A DNA stretch of 64,000 nt, from NCBI GenBank assembly GCA_037190485.1, contig JBBCJB010000014.1, positions 273,795 through 337,794 of the forward strand, given 5' to 3'. Positions 41,500 through 49,353 of the stretch are shown piece after piece; the stretch's first letter is position 1; each line of letters begins with the position of its first letter. The notes under the pieces are model-generated. The model did not search any database. It was not told the origin of the DNA and saw only the letters and a program-made list of their open reading frames with translations. The position numbers and the translations under genes were made by a program. Source of the stretch: Parapedobacter sp037190485 (GTDB lineage Bacteria > Bacteroidota > Bacteroidia > Sphingobacteriales > Sphingobacteriaceae).

Positions 41500-42072
41500 T
41501 TGAAGACAACGATCGCAAAAGTAATCTCCACGCTGGGTCACCCCTTCCTGACCGTCCCGTTATTCGTTATTTTCCTGTTATTCAGTATCGAATCCGTGAG
41601 GCAAGCCACCTACCTTTCCTTGCTGATCATCGGCGGCATTTTCCTACCCATCGGGCTGCGGACCATCTGGGGTGTGCGAAAAGGCACCTACACCAACCTT
41701 GATGTATCCGATCGGGCGCAGCGGCAAAAGTGGTTTATCGCCACGACGGTCTTGTTGTCGATCGTCACGATCATCATTTGGCTCACGGACCAAGACCGTA
41801 CGTTGAAGCTGGGTACCGCGTGCGCATTGGTGTTGTTGCTCACGGCCCAGTTGATCAACATCCGCATCAAGGCGTCCATGCACTTGGCCTTCCATGCGTT
41901 CCTCGGATTCATGATCCTGTACTTCAACGGCCTGGCGGGCGCCGTGTTCCTGCTGTTCATGCCCGTCTTGGCGTGGTCGCGCATCCAGCTCAAGCGCCAT
42001 GTGTGGAAAGAAGTGGTGGTCGGGATGGTGTTGGGCAGCATACTCGGCATCACGTTTTGGTTCCTGAACTGA
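41500..42072 (+). CDS. PAP2-superfamily-like membrane protein
   Basis: This ~190-residue protein has six likely spans. KASMHLAFHAFLGFMI resembles the PSGH motif and RIQLKRHVWKEVVVGMVLG the C-terminal SR....H...D motif of PAP2 lipid phosphatases, though the third motif's Asp is replaced (KEVV), so activity is uncertain. A TTG at 41500 was chosen, 26 bases after a TACCTTCG box (41466-41473); a TTG at 41428 is an alternative that would put the start before the box. No ATG exists near the N-terminus. The gene ends 7 bases before the convergent amidohydrolase gene. Confidence 0.6.
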   Translation: MKTTIAKVISTLGHPFLTVPLFVIFLLFSIESVRQATYLSLLIIGGIFLPIGLRTIWGVRKGTYTNLDVSDRAQRQKWFIATTVLLSIVTIIIWLTDQDRTLKLGTACALVLLLTAQLINIRIKASMHLAFHAFLGFMILYFNGLAGAVFLLFMPVLAWSRIQLKRHVWKEVVVGMVLGSILGITFWFLN

Positions 42073-42079
42073 CACGACA

Positions 42080-43255
42080 CTACGCCAATCGTACCACTTC
42101 CGTATCTGGGGTAATGGCCAAGCCGTTCGTGCCTTTCAGTAGATTGACGCCCGGGGTTTTGCCGGGCTCCAATGAACCGTGGGTCTCATCGATGCCAAGG
42201 AATCGTGCTCCGTTGATGGTGGCCCATTTGATGGTTTCGGTAAGCGGCAACTCCGGGAAGTGCTGATGGATGGTCTTAAGCTCCGACAGGATGCACAGTC
42301 GATCGTTGGAAGCCAAGCTATCGGTGCCCAGCGTGATGCGGTGCCCATAGTGGACAAAACTGTTCACCTTGGGTAACGTGCCCTCGATATACAGGTTGGC
42401 GTTCGGGCAGAAACACCAGGTAACGTTTCTTTCCTGACGTTCGACATAGAAAATATCTTTTGGCGCGGTATACGTATTATGCACCAGTAACACCGGTATC
42501 TCGGGCGATAGGTAAGCCAGGAAGGTTTGCAGGGAATCCCTCGCCTGCGCCTTGAAGGCGCTGATGTCCTTGCCCAAGGCTTCGTAGAAAGCCAGGAACT
42601 GCCCCGTTTTGTATCGGAAGAGTTTGTTTTCCGCTTCGCTTTCCTGGTTATGGATGCTCAAGGCGTGCTGTTGCCTGACCGCCTCATCGCTCAGCAGCTT
42701 GAACAGCTCCTTGGATACGGAATAGGGTGCATGCGCCGTGAGCGATGCATTGTGCCCGTCGAATCCCTGAGCGATGGCCTCGGCGGCGGCAAACCGCTGT
42801 TTGGCCAATTCGGGTTCGAAGCCCAACGTTTCCACGAAGGTATGGTATCGGATGCGGCTTGCCGCCTTCACGGGTGCCGAAACAGCTGTGTTGGCATGAT
42901 CGCCCACCGCAACCACGCCATGATCATGGAGCTGCTTATCCGCGAGCCGCATCGCCTGTTGTATCCGATCGCCATCGGCAGTCCGCAACGCCATGACGTG
43001 CTGCAAAAAAGGTGCGAGGCCGGTACGCTTTGGAATCAAGCCCACGAGGTGAGAGAGTTCGAGGTGGCAGTGCGCATTCACGAAACCCGGCGTGATGATG
43101 CCCCGGTGCCTGCTAATCGTTTTTCCGACAAGTTTTGGGCTGCCGGGAACATGTACACTTCCGATGATGCCATCGCCGATTACTTCCACGACCCCGTTGT
43201 GGATGGGTTGCCCGTTGGCGGGCAATACATAGTCTGCGGAATAGTAAGTGGTCAT
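42080..43255 (-). CDS. Amidohydrolase (cytosine/adenosine-deaminase-like)
   Basis: This 391-residue TIM-barrel amidohydrolase has the metal-binding H-x-H in GFVNAHCHLELSH, further ligands in SLTAHAPYSVS, LLVHNTY and a catalytic Asp in LGTDSLASND. That set matches the deaminase/chlorohydrolase branch (S-adenosylhomocysteine, cytosine, guanine or aminofutalosine deaminases). The exact substrate cannot be chosen by eye. No signal peptide; cytoplasmic. The second in-frame ATG at 43255 gives the usual N-terminus (MTTYYSADYVLPA). Confidence 0.8.
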   Translation of the reverse strand: MTTYYSADYVLPANGQPIHNGVVEVIGDGIIGSVHVPGSPKLVGKTISRHRGIITPGFVNAHCHLELSHLVGLIPKRTGLAPFLQHVMALRTADGDRIQQAMRLADKQLHDHGVVAVGDHANTAVSAPVKAASRIRYHTFVETLGFEPELAKQRFAAAEAIAQGFDGHNASLTAHAPYSVSKELFKLLSDEAVRQQHALSIHNQESEAENKLFRYKTGQFLAFYEALGKDISAFKAQARDSLQTFLAYLSPEIPVLLVHNTYTAPKDIFYVERQERNVTWCFCPNANLYIEGTLPKVNSFVHYGHRITLGTDSLASNDRLCILSELKTIHQHFPELPLTETIKWATINGARFLGIDETHGSLEPGKTPGVNLLKGTNGLAITPDTEVVRLA

Positions 43256-43411
43256 CGCCATATATCCACGAAACCAAACGGCGATGTCTCATAATGGTCA
43301 TCACCCTTGAACACGAAACCGATGTAGCCGAACCGAAATAACGTCATGGAGGCCAGGTCTACTATAAACTCAATTGCAAACTTAGCTAAAGTTGTTCACA
43401 TAAAAAAACGT

Positions 43412-43419
43412 TATCTTTG
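43412..43419 (+). promoter_or_regulatory. TATCTTTG box immediately before rlmN
   Basis: The box ends 7 bases before the GTG start at 43427, so the transcript is predicted to be leaderless or nearly so. A GTTG lies 17 bases further upstream (43391-43394), slightly short of the usual spacing. Confidence 0.62.
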
Positions 43420-43426
43420 CCGCTAG

Positions 43427-44488
43427 GTGACACAAGGGTCGAAAATAGATGTCCGGAAGCTCACGCTTGATGAGTTGCGCGCGCATATGACTGCGATGGG
43501 CGAGCAGCCGTTCCGTGCCAAACAGGTGTATGAATGGATCTGGCAGAAATCATGCACGGATTTTGATTGCATGAGCAACCTCGGCAAGCCCTTGCGCGAA
43601 AAGCTCGGGCAAGCGTTTGCCATCCATGCCGTGAAGGTGCGGCAGGCCCAGCGCAGCGCAGACCAAACCATCAAAAGCAGTTTCGTGCTGCACGATGGCA
43701 ACATCATCGAAGGGGTGTTGATACCGGCACCGGATCGAATGACGGCCTGCGTCAGTTCGCAGGTGGGCTGCAGCCTTACGTGCAAGTTCTGTGCCACGGG
43801 ATACATGGATCGCAAACGCAACCTCCATGCAGACGAGATCTATGACCAGGTGGTGCTCATCGGCAAGCAGGCCCAAGAAAACTACGGGCAACCGCTCACC
43901 AACATCGTGTACATGGGCATGGGCGAGCCGTTGCTCAATTATGCGAATACGCTGGCCTCTGTGGCCCGCATCACCGCGCCAGACGGACTGAACATGGCGG
44001 CAAAACGGATCACCGTATCCACCGCCGGGATCGCGAAGATGATCAAGAAACTGGGCGATGACCAGGTACGGTTCAACCTGGCCCTTTCCTTGCACGCGGC
44101 GAACGACCAGAAGCGAAACGAGATCATGCCCATCAATGAGCAGAACTCGCTGCGTGCGCTGGCCGAAGCGTTGAAGTACTATTACGCCAAGACCAAGAAC
44201 CCCGTTACCTACGAGTACATCGTGTTCCATGGGGTCAACGACGACCTGGTCGACGCGCAAGAGCTCGCGGCGTTCTGCAAACACGTGCCCTGCAAGGTCA
44301 ACATCATCGAGTACAACCCGATTGCCTTTGCCGACTTCCAAAACGCGTCGGCGGATAAGCTCGATCGGTTCGCTGACTACCTTCGTCAAAAAGGTATCGT
44401 GACCAACATCCGCCGCAGCAGGGGCAAGGATATCGACGCTGCCTGCGGGCAGTTGGCCATCAAGGAGACTGCGCCTCCTGCGGTCTGA
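43427..44488 (+). CDS. rlmN: Dual-specificity 23S rRNA/tRNA adenine-C2 methyltransferase
   Basis: This 353-residue radical-SAM methyltransferase modifies A2503 of 23S rRNA and A37 of some tRNAs. The iron-sulphur cluster is CSLTCKFCATG (Cys115, 119, 122) and the methyl-carrying Cys is in DAACGQL (Cys340). YMGMGEPLLNY and STAGIAKMI are further signatures. The GTG start was chosen because it lies 7 bases after the promoter box and gives the normal family N-terminus. comF follows after 6 bases. Confidence 0.96.
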   Translation: MTQGSKIDVRKLTLDELRAHMTAMGEQPFRAKQVYEWIWQKSCTDFDCMSNLGKPLREKLGQAFAIHAVKVRQAQRSADQTIKSSFVLHDGNIIEGVLIPAPDRMTACVSSQVGCSLTCKFCATGYMDRKRNLHADEIYDQVVLIGKQAQENYGQPLTNIVYMGMGEPLLNYANTLASVARITAPDGLNMAAKRITVSTAGIAKMIKKLGDDQVRFNLALSLHAANDQKRNEIMPINEQNSLRALAEALKYYYAKTKNPVTYEYIVFHGVNDDLVDAQELAAFCKHVPCKVNIIEYNPIAFADFQNASADKLDRFADYLRQKGIVTNIRRSRGKDIDAACGQLAIKETAPPAV

Positions 44489-44494
44489 CAGCGC

Positions 44495-45190
44495 ATGGCC
44501 ATCAAGCGGTATATCCATGACCTGGCATCGCTTTTTTTTCCGCGGGCTTGCTTGGGATGCGATACCCCCCTTGTATATGGCGAACGCCTTATCTGCACCA
44601 ACTGTTGGTACCACTTACCTTACACGCATGCACACCGCGATACCCAAAACGTGGGTGCCAGGCAGCTTTGGGGGCGCGTGCCCGTAGCGGCGGTGGCCTC
44701 TTACCTGTATTTTGTCGATTCGTCGCGCGTGAAGCGGATCATGCACCATTTCAAGTACCGGCGATGCCCGCAGGTGGGCGAACTGCTTGGCTCGAGGTAC
44801 GGTGATTTGCTCAAGGAAACGGCACCCTTCAACCAGGCCGACATCATCGTGCCCGTGCCGCTGCATCCGTCGAAATTGCGCGATCGGGGTTATAACCAAA
44901 GTGCATTTTTCGCAAAGGGGCTTTCCGCTTCTATGGGCAGGGCGGTGGAGGAACACGCCTTGGCGCGTCACCAGGCCACCGAAAGCCAGACGCGGAAGAG
45001 CCGTTATCAGCGGTATGAAAACACGGTGGATACCTTTTCGGTCCGTGGCCGCGAAGCCATAGCGGGCAAGCACGTCTTGCTGGTAGACGATGTCCTGACC
45101 ACCGGCGCCACCCTGGAGGCCTGCGCCCATGTGCTGTTGGTGGGTGGAGCGGCCAAGGTCAGTATAGTCACCATCGCCAAGGCCCGTTGA
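44495..45190 (+). CDS. ComF family phosphoribosyltransferase-like protein
   Basis: This is a 231-residue ComF-type protein. An N-terminal zinc ribbon has Cys19, 22, 34 and 37 (FPRACLGCDTP, LICTNCWYHLP), and the C-terminal PRTase-fold domain carries VLLVDDVLTTGATLEAC (PRPP-loop motif). In naturally competent bacteria ComF aids uptake and processing of transforming DNA. The rlmN gene ends 6 bases upstream, so the two probably share a transcript. Confidence 0.9.
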   Translation: MAIKRYIHDLASLFFPRACLGCDTPLVYGERLICTNCWYHLPYTHAHRDTQNVGARQLWGRVPVAAVASYLYFVDSSRVKRIMHHFKYRRCPQVGELLGSRYGDLLKETAPFNQADIIVPVPLHPSKLRDRGYNQSAFFAKGLSASMGRAVEEHALARHQATESQTRKSRYQRYENTVDTFSVRGREAIAGKHVLLVDDVLTTGATLEACAHVLLVGGAAKVSIVTIAKAR

Positions 45191-45331
45191 TCAGCGCTGC
45201 GCGGCGGCTTGCGTATGGCGATGCACGGGCGGGCACTTGCACCCTTTGCGGAAAACCCCGCAGCCGGACAACGCGAGCAGGGCAATCATGCCCAATGTCC
45301 CATAGATCACTTGATTTCGGAAGCGTTTCAT
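45191..45331 (-). CDS. 46-residue lipoprotein downstream of VanZ
   Basis: A small lipoprotein: MKRFRNQVIYGTLGMIALLALSGCGVF, lipobox LSGC, then a short Cys-, His-, basic-rich tail (FRKGCKCPPVHRHTQ). Its ATG overlaps the stop of the VanZ gene as ATGA, a classic coupling arrangement, which is the main support for its reality. It ends right beside the comF stop on the other strand. Function unknown; the Cys/His residues might bind metal. Confidence 0.6.
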   Translation of the reverse strand: MKRFRNQVIYGTLGMIALLALSGCGVFRKGCKCPPVHRHTQAAAQR

Positions 45332-45705
45332 GTGCGATAGCTATACTGGTTGTGAAGCAAAAGGTAAGCGAAAACACCCATTCCCGTCCCCACGGCATCC
45401 GCAAAGAGGTCCCAAGCCTCGGCCGCGCGGTATGTGAAGACTTTCCATTGCAAGAATTCGGTCAGCAACGCAAAAAGGACTGAAAGCACCACTACCCGCA
45501 CCGATATGCCCCAGGAAGGCCTGAAGGTGCCGGCTTTTCGAATCGCACCATAATAGAGCAATACGGTGAATACGAAAAAAAAGCCGGCGTGCGCCAATTT
45601 GTCGATGCCCGGAAACTTGGGTATGTCATCGGTTTGCTCCGAGGGCATGATGCAAAGCACCAATACGATTACGGCCCACAAGATGGCCCAGCTGTAGTGT
45701 CTCAT
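45328..45705 (-). CDS. VanZ family membrane protein
   Basis: This 125-residue protein has four membrane spans (AILWAVIVLVLCIMP, LAHAGFFFVFTVLLYY, GISVRVVVLSVLFALLTEFLQW, DLFADAVGTGMGVFAYLLL) and the VanZ signature (FLQWKVFTYRAAEAWDLFADAVG). VanZ proteins affect susceptibility to glycopeptide antibiotics in some species, but the general function is unknown. The ATG at 45705 was chosen because the upstream TTG alternative (45735) falls within the gcvH terminator. It is coupled to the small lipoprotein downstream. Confidence 0.85.
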   Translation of the reverse strand: MRHYSWAILWAVIVLVLCIMPSEQTDDIPKFPGIDKLAHAGFFFVFTVLLYYGAIRKAGTFRPSWGISVRVVVLSVLFALLTEFLQWKVFTYRAAEAWDLFADAVGTGMGVFAYLLLHNQYSYRT

Positions 45706-45733
45706 TTTTTGACTATGGAGCGATTTTGATGCC

Positions 45734-45773
45734 AAAAAAATACGGCAGATGCCATTCGTCGCAAATGCCGTAT
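45734..45773 (-). terminator. Intrinsic terminator of gcvH
   Basis: On the minus strand ATACGGCA, an 18-base loop, then TGCCGTAT and a run of seven T. It lies 24 bases past the gcvH stop and before the VanZ start, so VanZ expression requires read-through or a promoter of its own. Confidence 0.75.
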
Positions 45774-45797
45774 CCTAGGCCGCTGCCCAATTCAGCC

Positions 45798-46178
45798 CTA
45801 CGCCGTTACCTGCGCCTCGTAGTCCGCCGCGCTCAGCAGGCTCTCCACGTCTGCCGGATTGGACAACTTGACGCGCACGAGCCAACCTTCGCCATACGGA
45901 TCCTGGTTCACCAATTCGGGCGAACCGTCTATCGCTTCGTTGACGGCCAGGACCGTGCCCGTAACCGGCATGAACAGGTCAGAAACGGTCTTGACCGCCT
46001 CTACCGTGCCGAAAACCTCATCCTGCGCCACTTCGTCGCCCACCGTATTGATGTCGACAAATACGATATCCCCAAGTTCGCGTTGCGCAAAATCGGTGAT
46101 CCCCACAACAGCTTCATCGCCTTCTACGCGAATCCATTCATGGTCTTTCGTGTAGCGTAAATCCGAAGGAAAATTCAT
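45798..46178 (-). CDS. gcvH: Glycine cleavage system H protein
   Basis: This 126-residue H protein carries the aminomethyl intermediate on a lipoyl-lysine. The lipoylation site is Lys63 in FGTVEAVKTVSDLFMPVTG, and the N-terminal FPSDLRYTKDHEWIRVEGD and C-terminal NPADVESLLSAADYEA are standard. The partner genes gcvT and gcvP are not in the window. A minus-strand promoter TTG, 20 bases, TAAGTTTG (46240-46270) lies ~62 bases upstream. Confidence 0.96.
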   Translation of the reverse strand: MNFPSDLRYTKDHEWIRVEGDEAVVGITDFAQRELGDIVFVDINTVGDEVAQDEVFGTVEAVKTVSDLFMPVTGTVLAVNEAIDGSPELVNQDPYGEGWLVRVKLSNPADVESLLSAADYEAQVTA

Positions 46179-46239
46179 TGAACGTTTATTTTTAAGTTAA
46201 TACTCGCTAAGTCCATACGTGTGCATCCCGTAGGCGCGC

Positions 46240-46270
46240 CAAACTTAGCTAATCTCGCGCACAAACGCAA
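46240..46270 (-). promoter_or_regulatory. Promoter of gcvH
   Basis: On the minus strand TTG (46268-46270), a 20-base spacer, TAAGTTTG (46240-46247). No glycine-riboswitch-like structure is apparent in the ~55-base leader. Confidence 0.6.
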
Positions 46271-46289
46271 GATTATCCGTCATAAACGC

Positions 46290-46297
46290 TACCTTTA
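46290..46297 (+). promoter_or_regulatory. TACCTTTA box before anmK
   Basis: One base off the TAnnTTTG consensus, 18 bases before the ATG at 46316. The -33 region overlaps the divergent gcvH promoter region, so the two may influence each other. Confidence 0.45.
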
Positions 46298-46315
46298 GCA
46301 CTTCATCAAAGGGCC

Positions 46316-47518
46316 ATGAATAAGCAGATAGACAAATTGTATCTTATAGCCGGCAAGCAACGGCGCCTCATTGTCGGACTGATGTCCGGTACATCGATGG
46401 ACGGATTGGACATTGCGCTCTGTGGCATCACGGGCAGCGGCAAGGACACCGCGCTCGAGGTGCTTAGGTTTGATACCAAAAGCTATCCACCGGCCTTCCG
46501 CAGCCGTGTCCGGGAAGTATTCGCAAAGCGAACGATCGATCAGCAGGTACTTTGCGGTCTCCACGCCCTGGTGGGGCGTACCCATGGGTCGCTGGTCAAC
46601 GAGGCGCTACGCGAATGGGGACTCGCCGCCGATGACATCGACGTGGTGGCGAGCCACGGGCAGACGGTGTTCCACGCACCGCAATCGCTCACCGGGGATG
46701 CCGATTATCCCAATAGCACGTTGCAATTGGGCGATGGCGACCACGTGGCGGTCACCACCGGCATCATCACCATCTCCGATTTCAGGCAGAAACACATTGC
46801 CGCAGGCGGCGAGGGAGCGCCATTGGCGGCCTATGGCGACTACCTGCTGTTTTCGGACGAACGGGAAACGCGCGTGCTGCTCAACATCGGGGGCATCGCC
46901 AACTTCACGTTCCTACCGGCGCCGCCCGGTACGGCGGCGGCACGTTGCTTCGCAACCGACGTAGGGCCCGGTAATACGTTGATGGACCAATGCATGCAAG
47001 CCCAGCTAGGTGTGGAGATGGACTTGGATGCCCGCGTGGCCCGTGGCGGCGCGGTGAACGAACGGTTGCTGCAGGCCCTGCTTGGCAACGATTTTTTTGG
47101 GTTGCCCTTTCCCAAGACCACCGGTCCGGAACTGTTCAACCTGCACTACCTGGCCAAGGCGCAACAGGCCACGGCCACGACTGGATTGGGTGTCGAGGAC
47201 GTGATGGCCACGTTGAGTGCCTTTTCGGCGTCCGCCATCACCACAGCCATCCGGCACGTAGCGCGGGGTTGCCACGACCTGACGGTATACGTAAGCGGTG
47301 GCGGATTACACAACCCGCTGTTGATGGATCATATACGACAAGGGTTAGGCGACACTCCCGTGGTCTCGTTCCATACGCTGGGGCTACCGCCGGATGCCAA
47401 GGAGGCGGCACTCTTCGCCGTGCTGGCCAACGAGACGTTGGCCGGTGCGGCATCAAACGTACACGCCATCGCGGATGCACCGCAGGTATGCATGGGCAAG
47501 ATCAGCCTCCCGCAATGA
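46316..47518 (+). CDS. anmK: Anhydro-N-acetylmuramic acid kinase
   Basis: This 400-residue AnmK opens and phosphorylates 1,6-anhydroMurNAc, returning cell-wall turnover products to metabolism. GLMSGTSMDGLDIALC is the ATP-binding N-terminus; VVASHGQTVFHAP, NIGGIANFTFLP, ATDVGPGNTLMDQ and YVSGGGLHNPLLMD are further family signatures. The gene is alone on its strand and is followed by copy B of the 96-base repeat. Confidence 0.96.
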   Translation: MNKQIDKLYLIAGKQRRLIVGLMSGTSMDGLDIALCGITGSGKDTALEVLRFDTKSYPPAFRSRVREVFAKRTIDQQVLCGLHALVGRTHGSLVNEALREWGLAADDIDVVASHGQTVFHAPQSLTGDADYPNSTLQLGDGDHVAVTTGIITISDFRQKHIAAGGEGAPLAAYGDYLLFSDERETRVLLNIGGIANFTFLPAPPGTAAARCFATDVGPGNTLMDQCMQAQLGVEMDLDARVARGGAVNERLLQALLGNDFFGLPFPKTTGPELFNLHYLAKAQQATATTGLGVEDVMATLSAFSASAITTAIRHVARGCHDLTVYVSGGGLHNPLLMDHIRQGLGDTPVVSFHTLGLPPDAKEAALFAVLANETLAGAASNVHAIADAPQVCMGKISLPQ

Positions 47519-47529
47519 CACGCCTTGGT

Positions 47530-47625
47530 GAACCGTCACGAGATAAAATGAGCAAATTAAGCGCAGCAATTTTGTCCGGTATCAAGGCGCATATTGCGGT
47601 TCATCGTGGAACTATGGGCAAGATA
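47530..47625 (+). repeat. 96-base dispersed repeat, copy B (after anmK)
   Basis: It aligns without gaps to 27392-27487 (79 of 96 identical). It starts 12 bases past the anmK stop and ends 8 bases before the convergent DUF2461 gene. The frame that is open in both copies here gives MSKLSAAILSGIKAHIAVH, then RGTMGKI and a stop. Confidence 0.7.
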
Positions 47626-47632
47626 TGATTCC

Positions 47633-48307
47633 TTATTCCTCGCCTAGGGCCTCGTGCAGGAATAGCTTGAAACCGTACATCCGACGGAAGGCCTGTAGCA
47701 CGCGATCCAAGCCATCATCACCGGCCAATTCGTCGTCGGCAAGTTGCTCGAAGGCCGTGAAGCTTTTTAGCTTGATCCATTCGATGTACGGATTGTCTTC
47801 GTCGAAGCCCGCCGGTGGCCTTTTCAGTTTTTCCTGCATGTCGAGCTGGCAATGTTTCTTGAACGCGGGCTCTTCCAGCAGTTCCAGGAGCCGGGCACCG
47901 TTGTAGTCGAGCTCCTGCCGGATGGCCATCAGGTGATCTTTTTCCGGACGCCAGTAACCGCAAGCCGCAAAGCTGTTTCCGGGTTGGATGTGCAGGTAGT
48001 ATTCCGGGCCGTTCAGTTTGCGCCCGGCCGTGGATATGCCCGCGCCCAACCAGGTCTTGTATGGCGTTTTGTCCTTGCTGAAGCGCGTGTCGCGATATAT
48101 CCGGAATACGCATTTCGATACCGGGATGTCTTCGGTGATGTACCGGTCTGTTTGGGCTAACCCCGTGATGATGGCCTGGGTGAATTCCTTCATGTTTTGC
48201 CAGGCCTGTTCGTATTCGTCACGATGCTCCTGAAACCATTCCCTGTCGTTGTTTTCTTTGAGTGCGGCCAGGAAATGGAATGTCGCCGATTGTACCGTTG
48301 GTTTCAT
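47633..48307 (-). CDS. DUF2461 domain-containing protein
   Basis: This 224-residue DUF2461 protein shows the hallmarks FHFLAALKENNDREWFQEHRDEYEQA, VSKCVFRIYRDTRFSKDKTPYKTWLGAGI, GPEYYLHIQPGNSFAACGYWRPEKDHLMAIRQEL. The family is widespread and uncharacterised (sometimes listed as TIGR02453). Cytoplasmic; no signal. It is 20 bases after cdsA on the same strand, so it may be a passenger of that transcript. Confidence 0.88.
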   Translation of the reverse strand: MKPTVQSATFHFLAALKENNDREWFQEHRDEYEQAWQNMKEFTQAIITGLAQTDRYITEDIPVSKCVFRIYRDTRFSKDKTPYKTWLGAGISTAGRKLNGPEYYLHIQPGNSFAACGYWRPEKDHLMAIRQELDYNGARLLELLEEPAFKKHCQLDMQEKLKRPPAGFDEDNPYIEWIKLKSFTAFEQLADDELAGDDGLDRVLQAFRRMYGFKLFLHEALGEE

Positions 48308-48327
48308 AAGGGATGTATTAATTTATA

Positions 48328-49128
48328 TCAGCTTATTTCGAGGAATGCCAGCACGGCCGGCGCGGCCAGCAACAGGCCGTCGAACCGGTCGAGCAATCCG
48401 CCGTGGCCCGGCAACAGCGCGCCCGAATCTTTCACCTGCTGGCTACGTTTGAGCATGGACTCGACCAGGTCGCCATAGGTGCCAAAGAAGGAGATGATCA
48501 GCGCCATGGACGCCCATTGCCAGGTGGCGAGTACCGGAAAATAATGGGCCAATACCAGCGCGGTCGCTAGCGCCAAGGCGATGCCGCCAGCAAGCCCTTC
48601 CCACGTCTTTTTAGGCGAAATGCGCTCGAAAAGACGATGCCGACCCACGAACCGGCCTACGAGGTACGCACCCGTGTCGTTACCCCACAAGATCAGCATG
48701 AACCCCAAGGGGATGCGGTAGTCGTAAGCCGGACCCGCCCTGAACCCCAACGAGAAGAACGCCACGAATGGCAAAGCCACATACACCACCCCCAGCAACG
48801 TCAGGGCAATGCCCACGAATGGTTTTTCCTGCTTTTGATACAGCGGTGCGATAAACAATGCGGCAAACAACGGGACACCGATCCACAAGGCCTCCACGGG
48901 GAGTAGCCCCAACCGGTGCGCCGCGTATAGCCCGAACAGGCATACGGCGACTACCAGCCCAAGGAAGCGGCCGGGCCGGGCCGTTTCATCGGCGACGATT
49001 CGATAGAACTCACCCAGGCAATAGGCGCTGAGCACCACCGTGAACACGGCGAATACGTAGCCATTGACCAGGATGGAAGCCAGTACGGCAATGACGAAAA
49101 AGAGGGCGGTGATGGCGCGTGTTTTCAT
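48328..49128 (-). CDS. cdsA: Phosphatidate cytidylyltransferase
   Basis: This 266-residue integral membrane enzyme makes CDP-diacylglycerol, the precursor of all phospholipids. The CDP-DAG synthase signature near the C-terminus is SFFGTYGDLVESMLKRSQQVKDSGALLPGHGGLLDRFDGLL. Seven to eight membrane spans are visible. It follows the DUF2007 and CPBP genes with a 6-base gap, forming an operon. Confidence 0.93.
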   Translation of the reverse strand: MKTRAITALFFVIAVLASILVNGYVFAVFTVVLSAYCLGEFYRIVADETARPGRFLGLVVAVCLFGLYAAHRLGLLPVEALWIGVPLFAALFIAPLYQKQEKPFVGIALTLLGVVYVALPFVAFFSLGFRAGPAYDYRIPLGFMLILWGNDTGAYLVGRFVGRHRLFERISPKKTWEGLAGGIALALATALVLAHYFPVLATWQWASMALIISFFGTYGDLVESMLKRSQQVKDSGALLPGHGGLLDRFDGLLLAAPAVLAFLEIS

Positions 49129-49134
49129 ATCAGC

Positions 49135-49353
49135 TTAGGCTTGTTCGTCATCCAGGTTTATCGTTGCCAGGAGTTCGCGCGCAACAAGTTCGGTCGTCTC
49201 GTGCACATACAATTCCACCTGGCCGAAACGGTAAGACGAATCCTGTTTATTGATGACCACGGCAGGTACATCATGCTCTTCGAGCATCTGCTTGGTGATT
49301 TCCGCTTGTATCGGGTTGTTGGTCACGAGTAGTTTAATCCAATGCTTTTCCAT
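49135..49353 (-). CDS. DUF2007 family small protein (putative signal-transducing protein)
   Basis: This is a 72-residue protein of the DUF2007 family, a ferredoxin-like fold with a bound-metal-type layout (WIKLLVTNNPIQAEITKQMLEEHDVPAVVINKQDSSY, then VELYVHETTELVARELL). Its role is unknown. It overlaps the upstream CPBP gene by 20 bases and lies 6 bases before cdsA, so all three are co-translated. Confidence 0.85.
   Translation of the reverse strand: MEKHWIKLLVTNNPIQAEITKQMLEEHDVPAVVINKQDSSYRFGQVELYVHETTELVARELLATINLDDEQA

Noticed and set aside
46179..46247. Possible glycine riboswitch upstream of gcvH
   Set aside because: The leader is ~60 bases with no recognisable paired core; riboswitches of that class need more sequence and were not seen.
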